A DNA stretch of 64,000 nt from Reinekea forsetii (GCF_002795845.1 NZ_CP011797.1:372001-436000); one strand, 5' to 3'; shown: positions 43,975-55,050, counted from the first letter of the stretch. The notes: a model not told the origin generated them from the sequence alone. Numbers and translations are program-made.

Positions 43975-45753
43975 CTATTCTGAACGACGACGCGGTGCTG
44001 GCTTGCGATCGCTGCTGCCGCTGGCATCACGACGTGGTGCTGGCTTGCGCTCTGCGCCGCCGGCTGGAGTCGACTCAGACCACTCACGGATATTCAATGG
44101 TCGTCCCTTAACCCGAGTCTTCTGCAGATGTTGCAGAATATCGGCCGGCATACCCTTGGGTAAGTCAACCAGGGTGAAGGTGTCCTTGATGGTGATGTTG
44201 TTGATGAAGCGACCTTCAATGCCGCCTTCATTGGCAATGGCACCAACGATGGAACCGGCTTCGACGCCATCTTGACGACCGATGTCGAGCCGGTAGGTGC
44301 TGGCATCATAGCTCAGTTCACGCTTACGACCGGGCGCACTGTCGGAGCGTGGGCGGCTTGGCCGGCTGTCGCCACGATCACCGCGATCATTGCGGTCATG
44401 GCTTTCGCGACTGCGCGCATGCACGACCGGATCTTTCGGGATCTGCAAAGGCTTGTCTTCTTGCGCCATCTTAGCCAGAGCGGCTGCGATGTCGAGGATA
44501 TCGACCTCTTCGTCTTCGGCTTCGATCCAGCTGGTCACCATGGCTTTGAAATAATCCAAGGAGCCCTTTTCAACGAGCTCGGACACGCTGGCTTTGAACT
44601 GCTCCGCCCGGTATTCGCCCAACTGTGCCGCTGACGGCATCGGGTAATCTTTCAGGACCGACTTAGTAGCCCGTTCGATATCGCGCAAGATCCGCTGTTC
44701 ACGTGGCTTAACAAAGAGGATCGCTTTACCACTGCGGCCGGCTCGACCAGTACGGCCAATACGATGGGTATAGGTCTCGACGTCGCCTGGGATATCCCAG
44801 TTGATGACGTGGGTGATCCGTTCGATGTCCAGGCCGCGCGCGGCAACGTCGGTCGCGATCAGGATGTCCAGCTTGCCGCCGCGCATTGAATTGAGTATGT
44901 CTTCACGTTGCTTCTGGGCAACTTCACCACTCAGGGCGGTGGCTGCATAGCCGCGTGCCGAGAGTTTTTCCGACAGGAACTGACACTCTACTCGAGTCCG
45001 CACGAAGATGATGATGGCATTCCATTCTTCCACTTCGAGCAAACGAGTTAGAGCTTCCAACTTGTCCAGACCCTGAGCACGCCAGACGAACTGATCGATG
45101 CGGCTTTGCTCTTGGCTGCTGGCCTTGATTTCAATCTTGATTGGATCTTTCTGATAACGGTCGGTGATGCGCTTGATCTGGCCGGGCATGGTGGCCGAAA
45201 ACATCGCCGTCTGCTTTTCTTCTGGGGTGTGTTCCAGGATCCAGTTGATGTCTTCAATAAAGCCCATGCGCAACATCTCGTCGGCTTCGTCGAGGACCAT
45301 ATGCTTCAGATCGGACAGATCCAGGGTGCCACGACGCAAGTGGTCCATGACGCGGCCTGGTGTGCCGACGATAACTTGAGGATTCTGTTTTAACGCGCGT
45401 AACTGGTTACGCATGTCGGTGCCGCCGTAAATGGGCAGGACGTGAAAACCTTTCACGCCGCGGGCATAGACCTGGAAGGCTTCAGCAACCTGGATCGCCA
45501 ACTCGCGCGTTGGACACAGAACCAGTGCCTGAGGGGTGTTGAGGCTGGTGTCGATCTTACACAGCAAGGGCAGTGAGAAGGCGGCGGTTTTGCCGGTTCC
45601 GGTCTGCGCCAAGCCGAGTACGTCACGGCCTTCCATCAGGGATTTAATAGCTTGGCTTTGAATCGGGGTTGGGCTTTCATAACCCAATGATTCCAGCGTG
45701 GCCAATATAGCAGGCGTTAGGCCCAGGTCGGCAAAGGTGATGTTTTCAGACAT
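43975..45753 (-). CDS. deaD: ATP-dependent RNA helicase DeaD/CsdA
   Basis: 592 residues. DEAD-box core: Q motif SPTPIQSQAI, AQTGTGKT (I), PTRELAIQ (Ia), VLDEADEMLRMGF (II), FSATMP (III), IIFVRTR (IV), ATDVAARGLDIERITHVINWDIP (V) and HRIGRTGRAGRSGKAI (VI). The C-terminus has a DbpA-type RNA-binding domain (RLDIGRQDGVEAGSIVGAIANEGGIEGRFINNITI) and a basic R/D/S-rich tail before and after it. CsdA assists ribosome assembly and RNA decay, especially in the cold. The mRNA probably has a long leader (see 45754-46004). Confidence 0.95.
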   Translation of the reverse strand: MSENITFADLGLTPAILATLESLGYESPTPIQSQAIKSLMEGRDVLGLAQTGTGKTAAFSLPLLCKIDTSLNTPQALVLCPTRELAIQVAEAFQVYARGVKGFHVLPIYGGTDMRNQLRALKQNPQVIVGTPGRVMDHLRRGTLDLSDLKHMVLDEADEMLRMGFIEDINWILEHTPEEKQTAMFSATMPGQIKRITDRYQKDPIKIEIKASSQEQSRIDQFVWRAQGLDKLEALTRLLEVEEWNAIIIFVRTRVECQFLSEKLSARGYAATALSGEVAQKQREDILNSMRGGKLDILIATDVAARGLDIERITHVINWDIPGDVETYTHRIGRTGRAGRSGKAILFVKPREQRILRDIERATKSVLKDYPMPSAAQLGEYRAEQFKASVSELVEKGSLDYFKAMVTSWIEAEDEEVDILDIAAALAKMAQEDKPLQIPKDPVVHARSRESHDRNDRGDRGDSRPSRPRSDSAPGRKRELSYDASTYRLDIGRQDGVEAGSIVGAIANEGGIEGRFINNITIKDTFTLVDLPKGMPADILQHLQKTRVKGRPLNIREWSESTPAGGAERKPAPRRDASGSSDRKPAPRRRSE

Positions 45754-46004
45754 TTAAGATTCTCGATCAAATAAGTGCTGTACTCAATGTAAGCACTAAA
45801 GGGTGATTCCGGTGGCAGGCCATCCAGGTCGATTCCAGCGTCAAAGCTGGTGCGGTGTAAAATAAAACCGCGCAAAGGTGAAGGCAGGCTGCGCCCCGTG
45901 TCGCATCTGATTGCGAATAACCCTGTAGATCGTCATGAAAAACAAAATGCTCATTCCTGAGCTGCACAATTGCAGGCTGGGTCACCTTGGCGGCGCGGAG
46001 TATA
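45754..46004 (-). promoter_or_regulatory. Probable long 5' leader and promoter of deaD
   Basis: A TATACT -10 element on the minus strand at 45999-46004 would give a leader of about 240 bases, with hairpins such as CCAGC-tttga-GCTGG-like folds. E. coli csdA also has a long leader. The rest of the gap to the lldD stop (46005-46166) shows no gene and no clear terminator. Confidence 0.4.
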
Positions 46005-46166
46005 CAGATCCTGTATAAAATTGTCTGTTTATTTTTGCGACGCTAGGTAATAAGTATCGGAATGGCCTGTGGGGCGCGACGATATTGCCTCGAGGCCGTC
46101 CGAGCGGACACGGAACAAAACAGTAACGCGCGCTGGGCAGCGCTTGACTCTGAGCGTGAAGCCGGT

Positions 46167-47309
46167 CTAAAAGGTTCCCGGCAGCAGGTGGCTGCGGTTG
46201 ATATTGCTCAACTGGCGTTCACCACAGAATGCCATGGTCAGATCCAATTCCTTATGGATAATCTCCAATGCGGTGGTTACGCCCTTTTCACCCATGGCAC
46301 CGAGCCCATAGAGAAAGGGTCGGCCGATGTAAGTGCCTTTGGCGCCCAAGGCGATGGCCTTGAGTACGTCCTGGCCGCTGCGAATGCCGCCGTCCATATG
46401 GACTTCAATCTGATCGCCCACAGCATCGACGATGGCCCCCAGCTGGGAGATCGTGGACGGTGCGCCATCGAGTTGGCGACCGCCATGGTTGGAGACGATA
46501 ATGGCATCAGCCCCGGCCTGCACCGCCAACTTGGCGTCCTCGACATCCAGAATGCCTTTGAGAATTAATTTGCCGCCCCAGCGCGCCTTGATCCATTGGA
46601 CATCTGACCAATTTAGGGCTGGATCAAATTGTTCCGCGGTCCACGAAAATAAGGAATTTACATCGCTAACCCCCTCGGCATGACCGACGATATTACCAAA
46701 GGAATGGCGGCGTGTGCTGAGCATGCTCAAACACCAGGCCGGTCGAGTGAGAATCTGGCCCCAACCCTTGAGCGTCAGTAATGGGTTGGTGGACAGTCCG
46801 TTGCGCACATCCTTGTGGCGTTGGCCGATAATCTGCAGATCTAGGGTTAGTACCAGAGCCGAACAGCCTGCGGCCTTAGCTCGGTTGATCAGGTTTTCGG
46901 CGAACACCTTGTCTTTCATCACATACATCTGAAACCAGAAGGGCTCTGTGGTGTTGGCGGCGACATCTTCAATGGAACAGATGCTCATGGTCGATAGGGT
47001 AAAGGGGACACCGAACTTCTCCGCCGCTAGCGCAGCCTTAATTTCCCCATCGGGGTGCTGCATGCCGGTTAAACCCGTCGGCGCCAAGGCGACCGGCATG
47101 GTGGTTTGTTGGCCTATCATCGGCAGAGCGGTGCTGCGATCGGTCATATCGACGGCGATGCGTTGGCGCAGCTTTATCTTCTGGAAGTCACTGGAATTTT
47201 CTCTGTAGGTCGATTCGGTCCACGAGCCTGAGTCGGCGTAGTCATAAAACATTCGCGGCACGCGTTTTTGGGCCTTTATGCGCAGATCTTCAATAGTGCA
47301 AATGGTCAT
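46167..47309 (-). CDS. lldD: FMN-dependent alpha-hydroxy-acid dehydrogenase, L-lactate dehydrogenase type
   Basis: 380 residues from ATG 47309, with AAGAGG at the right distance. The (S)-2-hydroxy-acid oxidase fold is clear: RVPRMFYDYADSG, ALAPTGLTGMQHPDGE, WFQMYVMKD, LVLTLD, the catalytic SNHGGRQLDGAPS, and the FMN-phosphate site HMDGGIRSGQDVLKAIALGAKGTYIGRPFLYG. These enzymes oxidise L-lactate to pyruvate and pass electrons to the quinone pool from the inner face of the membrane. Substrate could also be mandelate or another 2-hydroxy acid. A LysR gene lies 200 bases upstream on the same strand. Confidence 0.88.
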   Translation of the reverse strand: MTICTIEDLRIKAQKRVPRMFYDYADSGSWTESTYRENSSDFQKIKLRQRIAVDMTDRSTALPMIGQQTTMPVALAPTGLTGMQHPDGEIKAALAAEKFGVPFTLSTMSICSIEDVAANTTEPFWFQMYVMKDKVFAENLINRAKAAGCSALVLTLDLQIIGQRHKDVRNGLSTNPLLTLKGWGQILTRPAWCLSMLSTRRHSFGNIVGHAEGVSDVNSLFSWTAEQFDPALNWSDVQWIKARWGGKLILKGILDVEDAKLAVQAGADAIIVSNHGGRQLDGAPSTISQLGAIVDAVGDQIEVHMDGGIRSGQDVLKAIALGAKGTYIGRPFLYGLGAMGEKGVTTALEIIHKELDLTMAFCGERQLSNINRSHLLPGTF

Positions 47310-47515
47310 AGTCACCTCTTATTGTTGTGTTGGTTTGCAGTGCGATTCTTACTCAGCAGTGTTGGCGAGTCGGGCCTGATATTCAATGGTGTTAGGTGAA
47401 GCGCACCGGCCGCCATCGTCAACAGCCGGCCAGGCCTTATGGCACGGGCGGTTGCTCGACTTAAGAGTGGTCTGACCAATTTTGCAAATAGGGGCGGCGG
47501 ATCTGCACGTGCGCC

Positions 47516-48448
47516 TTACTCGATCGACGCCAAAGGTGTAGGGGCGGCGTCATCGACTAGCCCAATGTCGGCGCCGGTCAGCTCGTTTAACAGCCATTGC
47601 AGGGCCGGGCCGGGCGTACCCTTGCGCCAGGCCACCTTGGCATCGAAGGCGTGGTCATTGATTTTCAGTGCGATCAGCTCACCGCTGAGCAATTCGGCCT
47701 CAATTCGATGCTTGGGCAGAAAGCCCACGCCCAGCCCCGTTTTCTGGGCGGCAATCTTTTCCGCCATGCTCGATACCGTGATGACCTTGGTCTGGCGTGT
47801 CCAGCCGACGGTCATGGGAGCGAGCAGGAGGCTCGAATCGCGCACGACGATAACAGGGTACTCGTCGATCATGGCTTCGGTGACCGAGCAGGCATCGCCT
47901 GCCAAGGGATGGTCGCGATTGACGACAAACATCATGGTGACCGCGCCAAGCGTTCGACTGTCGAAGCCTTCCTGTTTCGGATCGCTATGATCGTTGGCGA
48001 TTACCAGGTCGGCCTTGCGGTTTAACAGCGGCTCCCAGGTGCCCGATAGGGCCCCGGTAAGTAGATTGACCTTGATAAAGGGGTGAACCTGATTAAAGCG
48101 CTGTATTAGCGAAAATAGGGCAGAGCTGCTGTACAGCGTGTCGATGCTCAAGGTGATGACCGGTTCCCAACCATTGGCGATCTGTTGCGCGGAATAGGCC
48201 AGGTTTTCGATGTCCCGCAGGATCAACCGCCCTTCGACGAGCAGTAAATTACCGGCTGCGGTGAGCTTGGCCCGGTGGCCACTGCGGTCGAACAGTTTTA
48301 GCCCCAAATCCTGCTCCACCTTTTGGATCGTATAGGTTAGGGCCGAGGGCACCTTATGCAGTGCCTGTGCTGCGGCGGCAAAGCTGCCCCGCTGATCGAT
48401 GGCGTCGAGCACCTTGAGTAGATCGAGGGTAATGGGATTGTGAGGCAT
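47516..48448 (-). CDS. LysR-family transcriptional regulator
   Basis: 310 residues. The N-terminal winged helix, LLKVLDAIDQRGSFAAAAQALHKVPSALTYTIQKVEQDLGLKLFDRSGHRAKLTAAGNLLL, is a standard LysR DNA-binding domain, followed by a periplasmic-binding-type effector domain from about residue 95. It resembles the YhaJ/PA-type group that often sits beside oxidases. Same strand and upstream of lldD; regulation of lldD is likely but unproven. Confidence 0.9.
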   Translation of the reverse strand: MPHNPITLDLLKVLDAIDQRGSFAAAAQALHKVPSALTYTIQKVEQDLGLKLFDRSGHRAKLTAAGNLLLVEGRLILRDIENLAYSAQQIANGWEPVITLSIDTLYSSSALFSLIQRFNQVHPFIKVNLLTGALSGTWEPLLNRKADLVIANDHSDPKQEGFDSRTLGAVTMMFVVNRDHPLAGDACSVTEAMIDEYPVIVVRDSSLLLAPMTVGWTRQTKVITVSSMAEKIAAQKTGLGVGFLPKHRIEAELLSGELIALKINDHAFDAKVAWRKGTPGPALQWLLNELTGADIGLVDDAAPTPLASIE

Positions 48449-48553
48449 AGCAGGCTGTTACTCGATGAGGTGACACACTATAGCCGCCGGCCGCGCTGTT
48501 ATTCAAGTTTGATCGATTCGAGCCAGGGCGCAGCGGCCAATACCGTTCGGCAT

Positions 48554-48577
48554 AAAAAAACCGGCCGAAGCCGGTTT
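48554..48577 (-). terminator. Intrinsic terminator of rpsT
   Basis: AAACCGGC-ttcg-GCCGGTTT on the minus strand followed by T residues, 20 bases past the rpsT stop. The UUCG tetraloop adds stability. Confidence 0.92.
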
Positions 48578-48598
48578 CTTTAATTCTGGTCGCCTAAG

Positions 48599-48865
48599 TT
48601 AGGCTTGCAGAGCCTTAACGCTTGCATTTAAACGGCTCATCGTTCGGCCAGCTTTGGCCTTAGTGATGATCCCTTTACGCGCCATTCCGTCGAGGACGGG
48701 TTGCGCGGTTACCAGTGCTTTACTTGCGTCAGCGTAATTGCCTGTTTGAATTTGGGCTAAAACTTTCTTGACGTAAGTACGAACCATTGAACGCATGCTT
48801 GAATTACGAGCTCGGCGGACAACTGCCTGACGAGCGCGCTTTTTAGATCCAGCTGAGTTTGCCAC
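48599..48865 (-). CDS. rpsT: 30S ribosomal protein S20
   Basis: 88 residues, very basic. MANSAGSKKRARQAVVRRARNSSMRSMVRTYVKKV and the C-terminal MARKGIITKAKAGRTMSRLNASVKAL are typical of S20. It binds 16S rRNA and is divergent from murJ, the usual gammaproteobacterial neighbour. Confidence 0.97.
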   Translation of the reverse strand: MANSAGSKKRARQAVVRRARNSSMRSMVRTYVKKVLAQIQTGNYADASKALVTAQPVLDGMARKGIITKAKAGRTMSRLNASVKALQA

Positions 48866-49140
48866 AGAATGCTCCTTAAATTGGTAAACGGGTGTTGATA
48901 AATTTCGAGGGCGCGATTCTAGTGATTCGATTTATCCCTGTCAACGAAAAGCTTTACTGGGCAGGGTTTTTGGCGTCTTTTTTGGTACAGTAGCGGGCTC
49001 GATCCGGTGGGCGCGGGGGCTGCTCGGCGATCTTACTAGTTTGAAACGCTCAAAAGCGCTGGAAAATCGAGCCCGCGGCCTACGTGCCGCTTGCCGCTTA
49101 CGGCGCCGTGCTTGTAAACTGCGCGGCTGTTTCATTGATT

Positions 49141-50703
49141 ATGCAAGGACGACCCTTGAGCCAGACTGCCCCCAGGTCAATCTTTACCAGTTCGCTGGTC
49201 GTATCCGCCGCTACCATGGCCTCCAGGGTCTTGGGTTTGGTACGTGATATGGTTTTTGCGGCCTATTTTGGCACCGGCGGCGCCCAGGATGCGTTTGTCG
49301 CGGCCTTTAAGATTCCCAATTTTTTGCGCCGCCTGTTTGCCGAAGGCGCCTTTAACCAAGCTTTTATACCCGTCTTGACCGAGGTTCGGCATGCTGAGGG
49401 TGATGCCAGTGTGCGCACCTTGGTCACAGCGGTGCAAATTCACTTGGCAGCACTGGTGGGTCTGGTGACGCTTATCGCCGTCCTAGCCTCGCCGATCTTG
49501 GCTTGGGTCTTTGCTCCCGGCTTTCATACCGATCCGGCCAAGCTTGGGCTGGTGGCGGACTTTCTTAAGCTGACCTTTCCCTATCTGTGGTTTATATCCT
49601 TGACGGCCCTAGCGTCCTCGGTCTTGAACTCCTATGGCCAGTTTGCCGCACCGGCCCTAACCCCTATTATTTTAAATCTATGCCTGATCGGTTCGGCGCT
49701 GTTCTTGGCGCCGCAGTTTGAGGTGGGCCAAACCGGCTTGGCCCTGGGTGTGCTGATCGCGGGCCTGCTGCAATGGCTGTTTCTCTGGCCGGCCCTGCTG
49801 AAGACCGGGGTTTGGTCGCCACTGAGCTGGACCACCACGCACCCCGGGGTTAAAAAAATCTTGATTTTAATGGTGCCGGCACTGTTTGGCGTGTCGGTCA
49901 GTCAGATCAATCTGCTGCTCGATACGGTTTTGGCCAGTTTTCTCGAGGACGGCTCGATCAGCTGGCTCTACTATTCGGATCGGCTGACCGAGCTGCCCCT
50001 CGGGGTCATTGGCATCGCTATTGCGACGGTGCTATTGCCGCGTTTGGCGACCTTGCACGCCGGTCGAGATGCGCTCCTGTTCGATCGCACCCTGGCCTGG
50101 GCGATCCGGCTGGTGTTGTTGATCGGCTTGCCGGCGATGGTGGCCCTGGTGCTGCTGCCGAGCGAGCTCTTGACGCTGCTGTTTCAATATAAAAATTTCT
50201 CCAGTCTCGATGTCGAACGCAGTGCCTTGAGTTTGGCCGCCTACGCCTTGGGCCTACCGGCCTTTATGTTGATCAAAATATTGGCACCGGCTTTCTTTGC
50301 CCGCCAAGACACCCGCACCCCGGTGCGTATCGGCATCCAGGCCATGGTCTGGAATATGGCTTTTAACCTAATGTTGATTCTGCCCCTGGCGCATGCCGGG
50401 CTGGCGCTGGCAACGTCAATGTCGGCCTGGCTCAATGCCGGGCTGCTCGCCTGGCATTTACGTCAGGAGGGTCGCTTCCCGCAATGGCCTATGCTCGGGC
50501 CGACCATCTTGCGCGCCCTGGTCGCCAGCGCCGTGATGGCCACGCTGCTCTGGGCGATGACCCGGTCGGCCGCGCTCACCATGCCAGATGATTTTCTTGG
50601 TCGGGCCGAAGTGGTCGCCCTGCTGGTGGTCGCCGGCCTGGTCAGCTATAGCCTGACGCTGTTGCTGGTCGGAGTGCGACCAAAGGACATTAAACATCCC
50701 TGA
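49141..50703 (+). CDS. murJ: Lipid II flippase MurJ
   Basis: About 515-520 residues with 14 predicted membrane helices, MOP superfamily. It flips the peptidoglycan precursor lipid II across the inner membrane. Early motifs: SLVVSAATMASRVLGLVRDMVFAAYFGTGGAQDAFVAAFKIPNFLRRLFAEGAFNQAFIPVL, where the SRVLG and FRRLFAEGAF arginines are essential in relatives. The ATG at 49141 has no ribosome site; a TTG at 49156 has AAGGA six bases upstream and is a strong alternative giving MSQTAPRSIF. Leads the murJ-ribF-ileS-fkpB-ispH series. Confidence 0.95.
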   Translation: MQGRPLSQTAPRSIFTSSLVVSAATMASRVLGLVRDMVFAAYFGTGGAQDAFVAAFKIPNFLRRLFAEGAFNQAFIPVLTEVRHAEGDASVRTLVTAVQIHLAALVGLVTLIAVLASPILAWVFAPGFHTDPAKLGLVADFLKLTFPYLWFISLTALASSVLNSYGQFAAPALTPIILNLCLIGSALFLAPQFEVGQTGLALGVLIAGLLQWLFLWPALLKTGVWSPLSWTTTHPGVKKILILMVPALFGVSVSQINLLLDTVLASFLEDGSISWLYYSDRLTELPLGVIGIAIATVLLPRLATLHAGRDALLFDRTLAWAIRLVLLIGLPAMVALVLLPSELLTLLFQYKNFSSLDVERSALSLAAYALGLPAFMLIKILAPAFFARQDTRTPVRIGIQAMVWNMAFNLMLILPLAHAGLALATSMSAWLNAGLLAWHLRQEGRFPQWPMLGPTILRALVASAVMATLLWAMTRSAALTMPDDFLGRAEVVALLVVAGLVSYSLTLLLVGVRPKDIKHP

Positions 50704-50770
50704 TCGGGAGCGGGACAGTGCGATCCCTTTTCGGTATACTGCGCGGCCAATTTCGTCACGCTGGCCCGCC

Positions 50771-51700
50771 ATGCGCATCTCTCGTTTGCCACTACAAGCC
50801 TTACCCGCTGCTGCCGTTACGATCGGCAGTTTTGACGGTGTGCATCTGGGCCATCAGCAAGTCATTACCCGGCTGATCGAGCAGGCGCGAGCGCGTAATC
50901 TGGTCTCGGTGGTGGTCACCTTCGAGCCGCAGCCGCGCGAGTTTTTGCGGCCCGGCGATGCCCCAGCCCGACTGACATCGCTGTCGGATAAGGCGCGCCG
51001 CTTAGCTGCTCTGGGTGTCGACCATCTGGTGGTATTGCCCTTTAATGCCTCGCTGCGCGGGCTCAGCGCTCAGGCCTTTGTCGAGCAAATTCTGATCGAG
51101 CGGCTTAATACTCAGTGGTTGCAGGTTGGTGACGATTTCCGCTTTGGCGCCGATCGGGCCGGGAATTTCGAGTTTTTGCAAGGTTTCGACTTTGAAGTCA
51201 CCGATTTGGCCTCACAATGTGTCGACGGTCAGCGCATTAGCAGTACCCAGTTGCGCGAGCGAATTGGCCAGCATCAGCTACCCGCCGTGCAGGCCTTGTT
51301 GGGCGAGCCCTATACGCTAACCGGGCGGGTGATCTATGGCCGCCAATTGGGTCGTACCATTGGCGTGCCGACCGCCAACCTACTCTTGCCGCATCACCGC
51401 CTGGCCACCGACGGGGTTTTTGCCGTCAGCGCCGACATTGCCGGTCGAGTGTTACAGGGCGTGGGCAATCTGGGCACCAAACCGACGGTAGGCGACAGCC
51501 GATCTTGGCTGGAAGTACATTTTTTTGATTTTGACGGAGTCCTGTACGGACAACGTATTTCGGTGCAGCTGCATAAGCGGCTGCGCGGGACCCAAACATT
51601 TGCTAATCTTGACGCGCTGAAAATTCAGATACAACTTGATATGCAAGCCGCACACGCTTGGTTTGCGCAACTTACGGAAGTGAAACGTACCGATGACTGA
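50771..51700 (+). CDS. ribF: Bifunctional riboflavin kinase / FAD synthetase
   Basis: 309 residues. The N-terminal nucleotidyltransferase has [14 protein letters not shown] and [12 protein letters not shown], and the junction [10 protein letters not shown]. The C-terminal flavokinase has [21 protein letters not shown] and [30 protein letters not shown]. It converts riboflavin to FMN and then FAD. The stop overlaps the ileS start by eight bases, as in many gammaproteobacteria. Confidence 0.96.
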   Translation: MRISRLPLQALPAAAVTIGSFDGVHLGHQQVITRLIEQARARNLVSVVVTFEPQPREFLRPGDAPARLTSLSDKARRLAALGVDHLVVLPFNASLRGLSAQAFVEQILIERLNTQWLQVGDDFRFGADRAGNFEFLQGFDFEVTDLASQCVDGQRISSTQLRERIGQHQLPAVQALLGEPYTLTGRVIYGRQLGRTIGVPTANLLLPHHRLATDGVFAVSADIAGRVLQGVGNLGTKPTVGDSRSWLEVHFFDFDGVLYGQRISVQLHKRLRGTQTFANLDALKIQIQLDMQAAHAWFAQLTEVKRTDD

Positions 51701-54512
51701 CTATAAAGCAACCTTGAACTTACCGCAGACGGATTTTCCGATGCGCGGTGACCTGGCCAAACGCGAACCTGTAATGCTGGCAAACTGGGAAACCAATGGC
51801 ATTTACCAGCAGATTCGCGCGGCAAGCCTGGGTCGCCCTAAGTTTATTTTGCATGATGGTCCGCCTTATGCGAACGGACCCCTGCACATCGGTCATGCGG
51901 TCAATAAAATTCTCAAAGATATCATCGTTAAATCGAAGGGTTTTAACGGCTACGATGCACCCTATGTGCCCGGCTGGGACTGTCACGGTCTGCCCATCGA
52001 GCACAAGGTAGAAACGATGATCGGCCGGGCCGGCGACAAGGTCGACTTTAAGACCTTTCGCGCCAAATGCCGTGAATACGCGCACAGCCAAATCGATGTG
52101 CAGCGCGCCGGCTTTCAACGCATGGGTGTGTTCGGTAGCTGGGAACAACCTTACCTGACGATGAATTTCCAGACCGAGGCCGACATCATTCGCGCGCTCG
52201 GCAAGATTGCCGCGTCCGGTCACCTAGTGCGCGGCTTTAAGCCGGTCTACTGGAGCGTGGTGGGCGGTTCGGCCCTGGCCGAAGCCGAGGTGGAATACCA
52301 CGATAAGGTCTCCTTCAATGTCGACGTCGCTTACGGCGCACGTGACGACAGCAAGGTCTTGGCCGCCATTGGCAGCAGCGCGGGCGAAGGTCCGGTCCAG
52401 GCGGTAATCTGGACGACCACACCCTGGACTCTGCCGTCCTCATTGGCCATCTCGGTCGGCGCGGAACTGGATTATGTTCTGGTGCAAAGCACGCATCAGG
52501 ACCAACCGGTGCGCTTAATTGTCGCCGAGGCCCTGTTAGAAAGCTTTCTCGCGCGCACCGGCCTGGTTGAAAGCGCCATCTTGGCGCACTTCCCCGGCAC
52601 GGTGTTGGAGCAGCAGGTCTTTACCCACCCGTTCTACGATCGCGATATTCCGGTTTTGTTGGGCGATCACGTTACGCTCGACGCCGGTACCGGTTGTGTC
52701 CATACCGCGCCCGATCACGGCGTGGAAGACTTCGTGGTCTGTGGCCGATACGGTATCGAGACGATCAATCCGCTCGATGACAAGGGCGTGTTTCGCGCCA
52801 ATGTCGAACACTTTGCCGGTGAGCACGTTTACAAGGTCGATCCAAAGGTGATCGCTCTGGTTAAAGAACGCGGCCAACTGCTTAGTGAAGGTAAGTTAAC
52901 GCACAGCTATGCTCATTGCTGGCGCACCAAGACGCCACTGATCTATCGTGCCACGCCACAATGGTTTATCAGCATGGACGCACAGGGTTTGCAAGAGCAG
53001 GCCATGAGCGCCATCAAGGGCGTCCGTTGGGTGCCGGCCTGGGGTCAGAACCGCATCGAGGCGATGGTCGGTCAGTCGCCTGACTGGTGTATCTCACGTC
53101 AGCGTACCTGGGGCACTCCGATCACCTTTGTGGTGCACAAAGAAACGGGCCTGTTGCACCCGCAATTACAAGAAATCATCGAAGCGGTCGCCTTGGCGGT
53201 CGAGCAGTCGGGTATGGATGCTTGGTACGACTTTGATCTCAGCTCGGTGATCGATGATGCCGATCAATATGAAAAAACCCAGGACACCTTAGATGTCTGG
53301 TTCGACTCCGGCGTGAGCCATTACTCGGTCCTGAGCAAGCGCGAAGAATTGGCACAATACCCGGCCGATATGTATCTGGAAGGCTCCGATCAACATCGGG
53401 GCTGGTTCCAATCGTCGTTGAAAACCGCCGTCGCGATGAACGGCAGCGCGCCCTACAAGCAGGTCTTGACGCACGGTTTTGTGGTCGATGAGAAGGGCTA
53501 TAAGATGTCCAAGTCGTTGGGCAATGGCATGGAGCCGCAAGAGGTCTTTAACCAGTTTGGCGCTGATGTCTTGCGCCTCTGGGTGGCCTCGACCGACTAT
53601 TCCGGTGATATGGCCTTCTCCAAAGCGATCTTAACGCGCACCTCAGATTCCTACCGGCGCATCCGTAATACCGCCCGCTTTCTGGTGTCGAATCTGAATG
53701 GCTTTGAACCGGCTCGAGACGCCTTGGGCGTCGACGACTTGCTGGCCTTGGATCGTTGGGCGATCGATCGAACGCTGAGTGTGCAGACCGAATTGGCGCA
53801 CCTGTACGACAACTATCAATTTGTTCAGGTGGTGCAAAAAATTCACCATTTCTGTGCCTTGGATATGGGCGGATTCTACCTCGATATCATCAAGGATCGG
53901 CTCTACACCGCGCAGGAAAATTCCTTGGCCCGCCGTTCGGCGCAAACCGCTATGTACCATGTATTGCAAGCGATGGTGCGCTGGATTGCGCCCATCCTGA
54001 GCTTTACCGCCGATGAACTCTGGCCCTATATACCCGGTCAGGATAAGACCACCGTCTTTACCGAAACCTGGTACCCGGGTCTGAGCGCATTCGCCGCCGA
54101 TGAAACGATGAATTCGGATTATTGGGCGATCGTACAGCAGGTTAAGGACGGCGTTAACGGCGTGCTCGAGCAAGCCCGCAATGAAGCCAAGGTCGGTGGC
54201 TCGCTAACCGCCGAGGTAACGCTCTACTGTGATGCCGAGCTGCATGCGACGCTGCTGCAGCTAGGTGATGAACTGCGCTTTGTGACCCTCACCAGTGCTG
54301 CCACCTTGGCCGATCTGGCGACAACACCGAGCGATGCGATGCCGACTGAATTGACGGGCCTGAAAGTCTCGGTGGTCAAGTCGACCCTGACCAAATGCGG
54401 GCGTTGTTGGCACCAGACCGAGGATGTCGGCAATCATGCCGCGCACCCAGAGTTATGCGGCCGGTGCGTCGAGAATGTCAGCGCTGCTGGCGAGCAACGC
54501 CACTTCGCCTAA
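51693..54512 (+). CDS. ileS: Isoleucine--tRNA ligase
   Basis: 939 residues, bacterial type. HIGH motif as [12 protein letters not shown], editing (CP1) domain with [13 protein letters not shown] and [21 protein letters not shown] motif as [15 protein letters not shown], and a C-terminal zinc site [12 protein letters not shown] ... CGRCVENV. It charges tRNA-Ile and edits valine. Complete and typical. The next gene is fkpB after a gap of 91 bases; the lspA gene expected here is missing. Confidence 0.97.
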   Translation: MTDYKATLNLPQTDFPMRGDLAKREPVMLANWETNGIYQQIRAASLGRPKFILHDGPPYANGPLHIGHAVNKILKDIIVKSKGFNGYDAPYVPGWDCHGLPIEHKVETMIGRAGDKVDFKTFRAKCREYAHSQIDVQRAGFQRMGVFGSWEQPYLTMNFQTEADIIRALGKIAASGHLVRGFKPVYWSVVGGSALAEAEVEYHDKVSFNVDVAYGARDDSKVLAAIGSSAGEGPVQAVIWTTTPWTLPSSLAISVGAELDYVLVQSTHQDQPVRLIVAEALLESFLARTGLVESAILAHFPGTVLEQQVFTHPFYDRDIPVLLGDHVTLDAGTGCVHTAPDHGVEDFVVCGRYGIETINPLDDKGVFRANVEHFAGEHVYKVDPKVIALVKERGQLLSEGKLTHSYAHCWRTKTPLIYRATPQWFISMDAQGLQEQAMSAIKGVRWVPAWGQNRIEAMVGQSPDWCISRQRTWGTPITFVVHKETGLLHPQLQEIIEAVALAVEQSGMDAWYDFDLSSVIDDADQYEKTQDTLDVWFDSGVSHYSVLSKREELAQYPADMYLEGSDQHRGWFQSSLKTAVAMNGSAPYKQVLTHGFVVDEKGYKMSKSLGNGMEPQEVFNQFGADVLRLWVASTDYSGDMAFSKAILTRTSDSYRRIRNTARFLVSNLNGFEPARDALGVDDLLALDRWAIDRTLSVQTELAHLYDNYQFVQVVQKIHHFCALDMGGFYLDIIKDRLYTAQENSLARRSAQTAMYHVLQAMVRWIAPILSFTADELWPYIPGQDKTTVFTETWYPGLSAFAADETMNSDYWAIVQQVKDGVNGVLEQARNEAKVGGSLTAEVTLYCDAELHATLLQLGDELRFVTLTSAATLADLATTPSDAMPTELTGLKVSVVKSTLTKCGRCWHQTEDVGNHAAHPELCGRCVENVSAAGEQRHFA

Positions 54513-54603
54513 GCCGAGCTCACGTTCTGCGTGCGGCGCAGAGCGTGTTACAAATCCCCGTGGCGATGCCGTGATGGCAGCGCCACCCTTAGAGGCTGTT
54601 TCT

Positions 54604-55050
54604 ATGTCAAAAATTCATGAGAACTCCAAGGTCACGCTACATTTTACCTTGCGACTGGTCGATGGCCAGGTCGTCGACAGTACCCCCGAGCAGCAACCGG
54701 CTACCCTGACCATTGGCGACGGTAATCTGCCGATCGGCTTTGAACGCCATCTGCTCGGTCTGGAAACCGGTGATCGGCGCACCGTTCGAGTGGGCACGGA
54801 AGACGCGTTCGGGCAGCTCAATCCGTCCAATGTACAGACTTACAAAAAAGATCAATTTGCCGAATCCGGTGAATTGAGTCTGGGGACGGTCATTGCCTTT
54901 AAAGATGCTGCCGGTGCCGAGTTGCCCGGGGTGATCGCCGATATTCAGGACGAATCGATCGTCGTCGATTTCAATCATCCGCTGGCCGGCAAGGAACTCG
55001 ACTTCGAAGTTGAAATTGTTGCCGTCGGAGTCGCCGACGATGGACATTAA
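54604..55050 (+). CDS. fkpB: FKBP-type peptidyl-prolyl isomerase, SlpA/FkpB type
   Basis: 148 residues from ATG 54604; the open frame runs further upstream but overlaps ileS. The FKBP core [62 protein letters not shown] is followed by an inserted flap domain, as in SlyD/SlpA. Cytoplasmic; it lacks the histidine-rich tail of SlyD. Its end overlaps ispH by 11 bases. Confidence 0.93.
   Translation: MSKIHENSKVTLHFTLRLVDGQVVDSTPEQQPATLTIGDGNLPIGFERHLLGLETGDRRTVRVGTEDAFGQLNPSNVQTYKKDQFAESGELSLGTVIAFKDAAGAELPGVIADIQDESIVVDFNHPLAGKELDFEVEIVAVGVADDGH

Noticed and set aside
54424..54603. 60-residue N-terminal extension of fkpB
   Set aside because: It is an out-of-frame reading of the ileS end; FKBP homology begins at the ATG at 54604.
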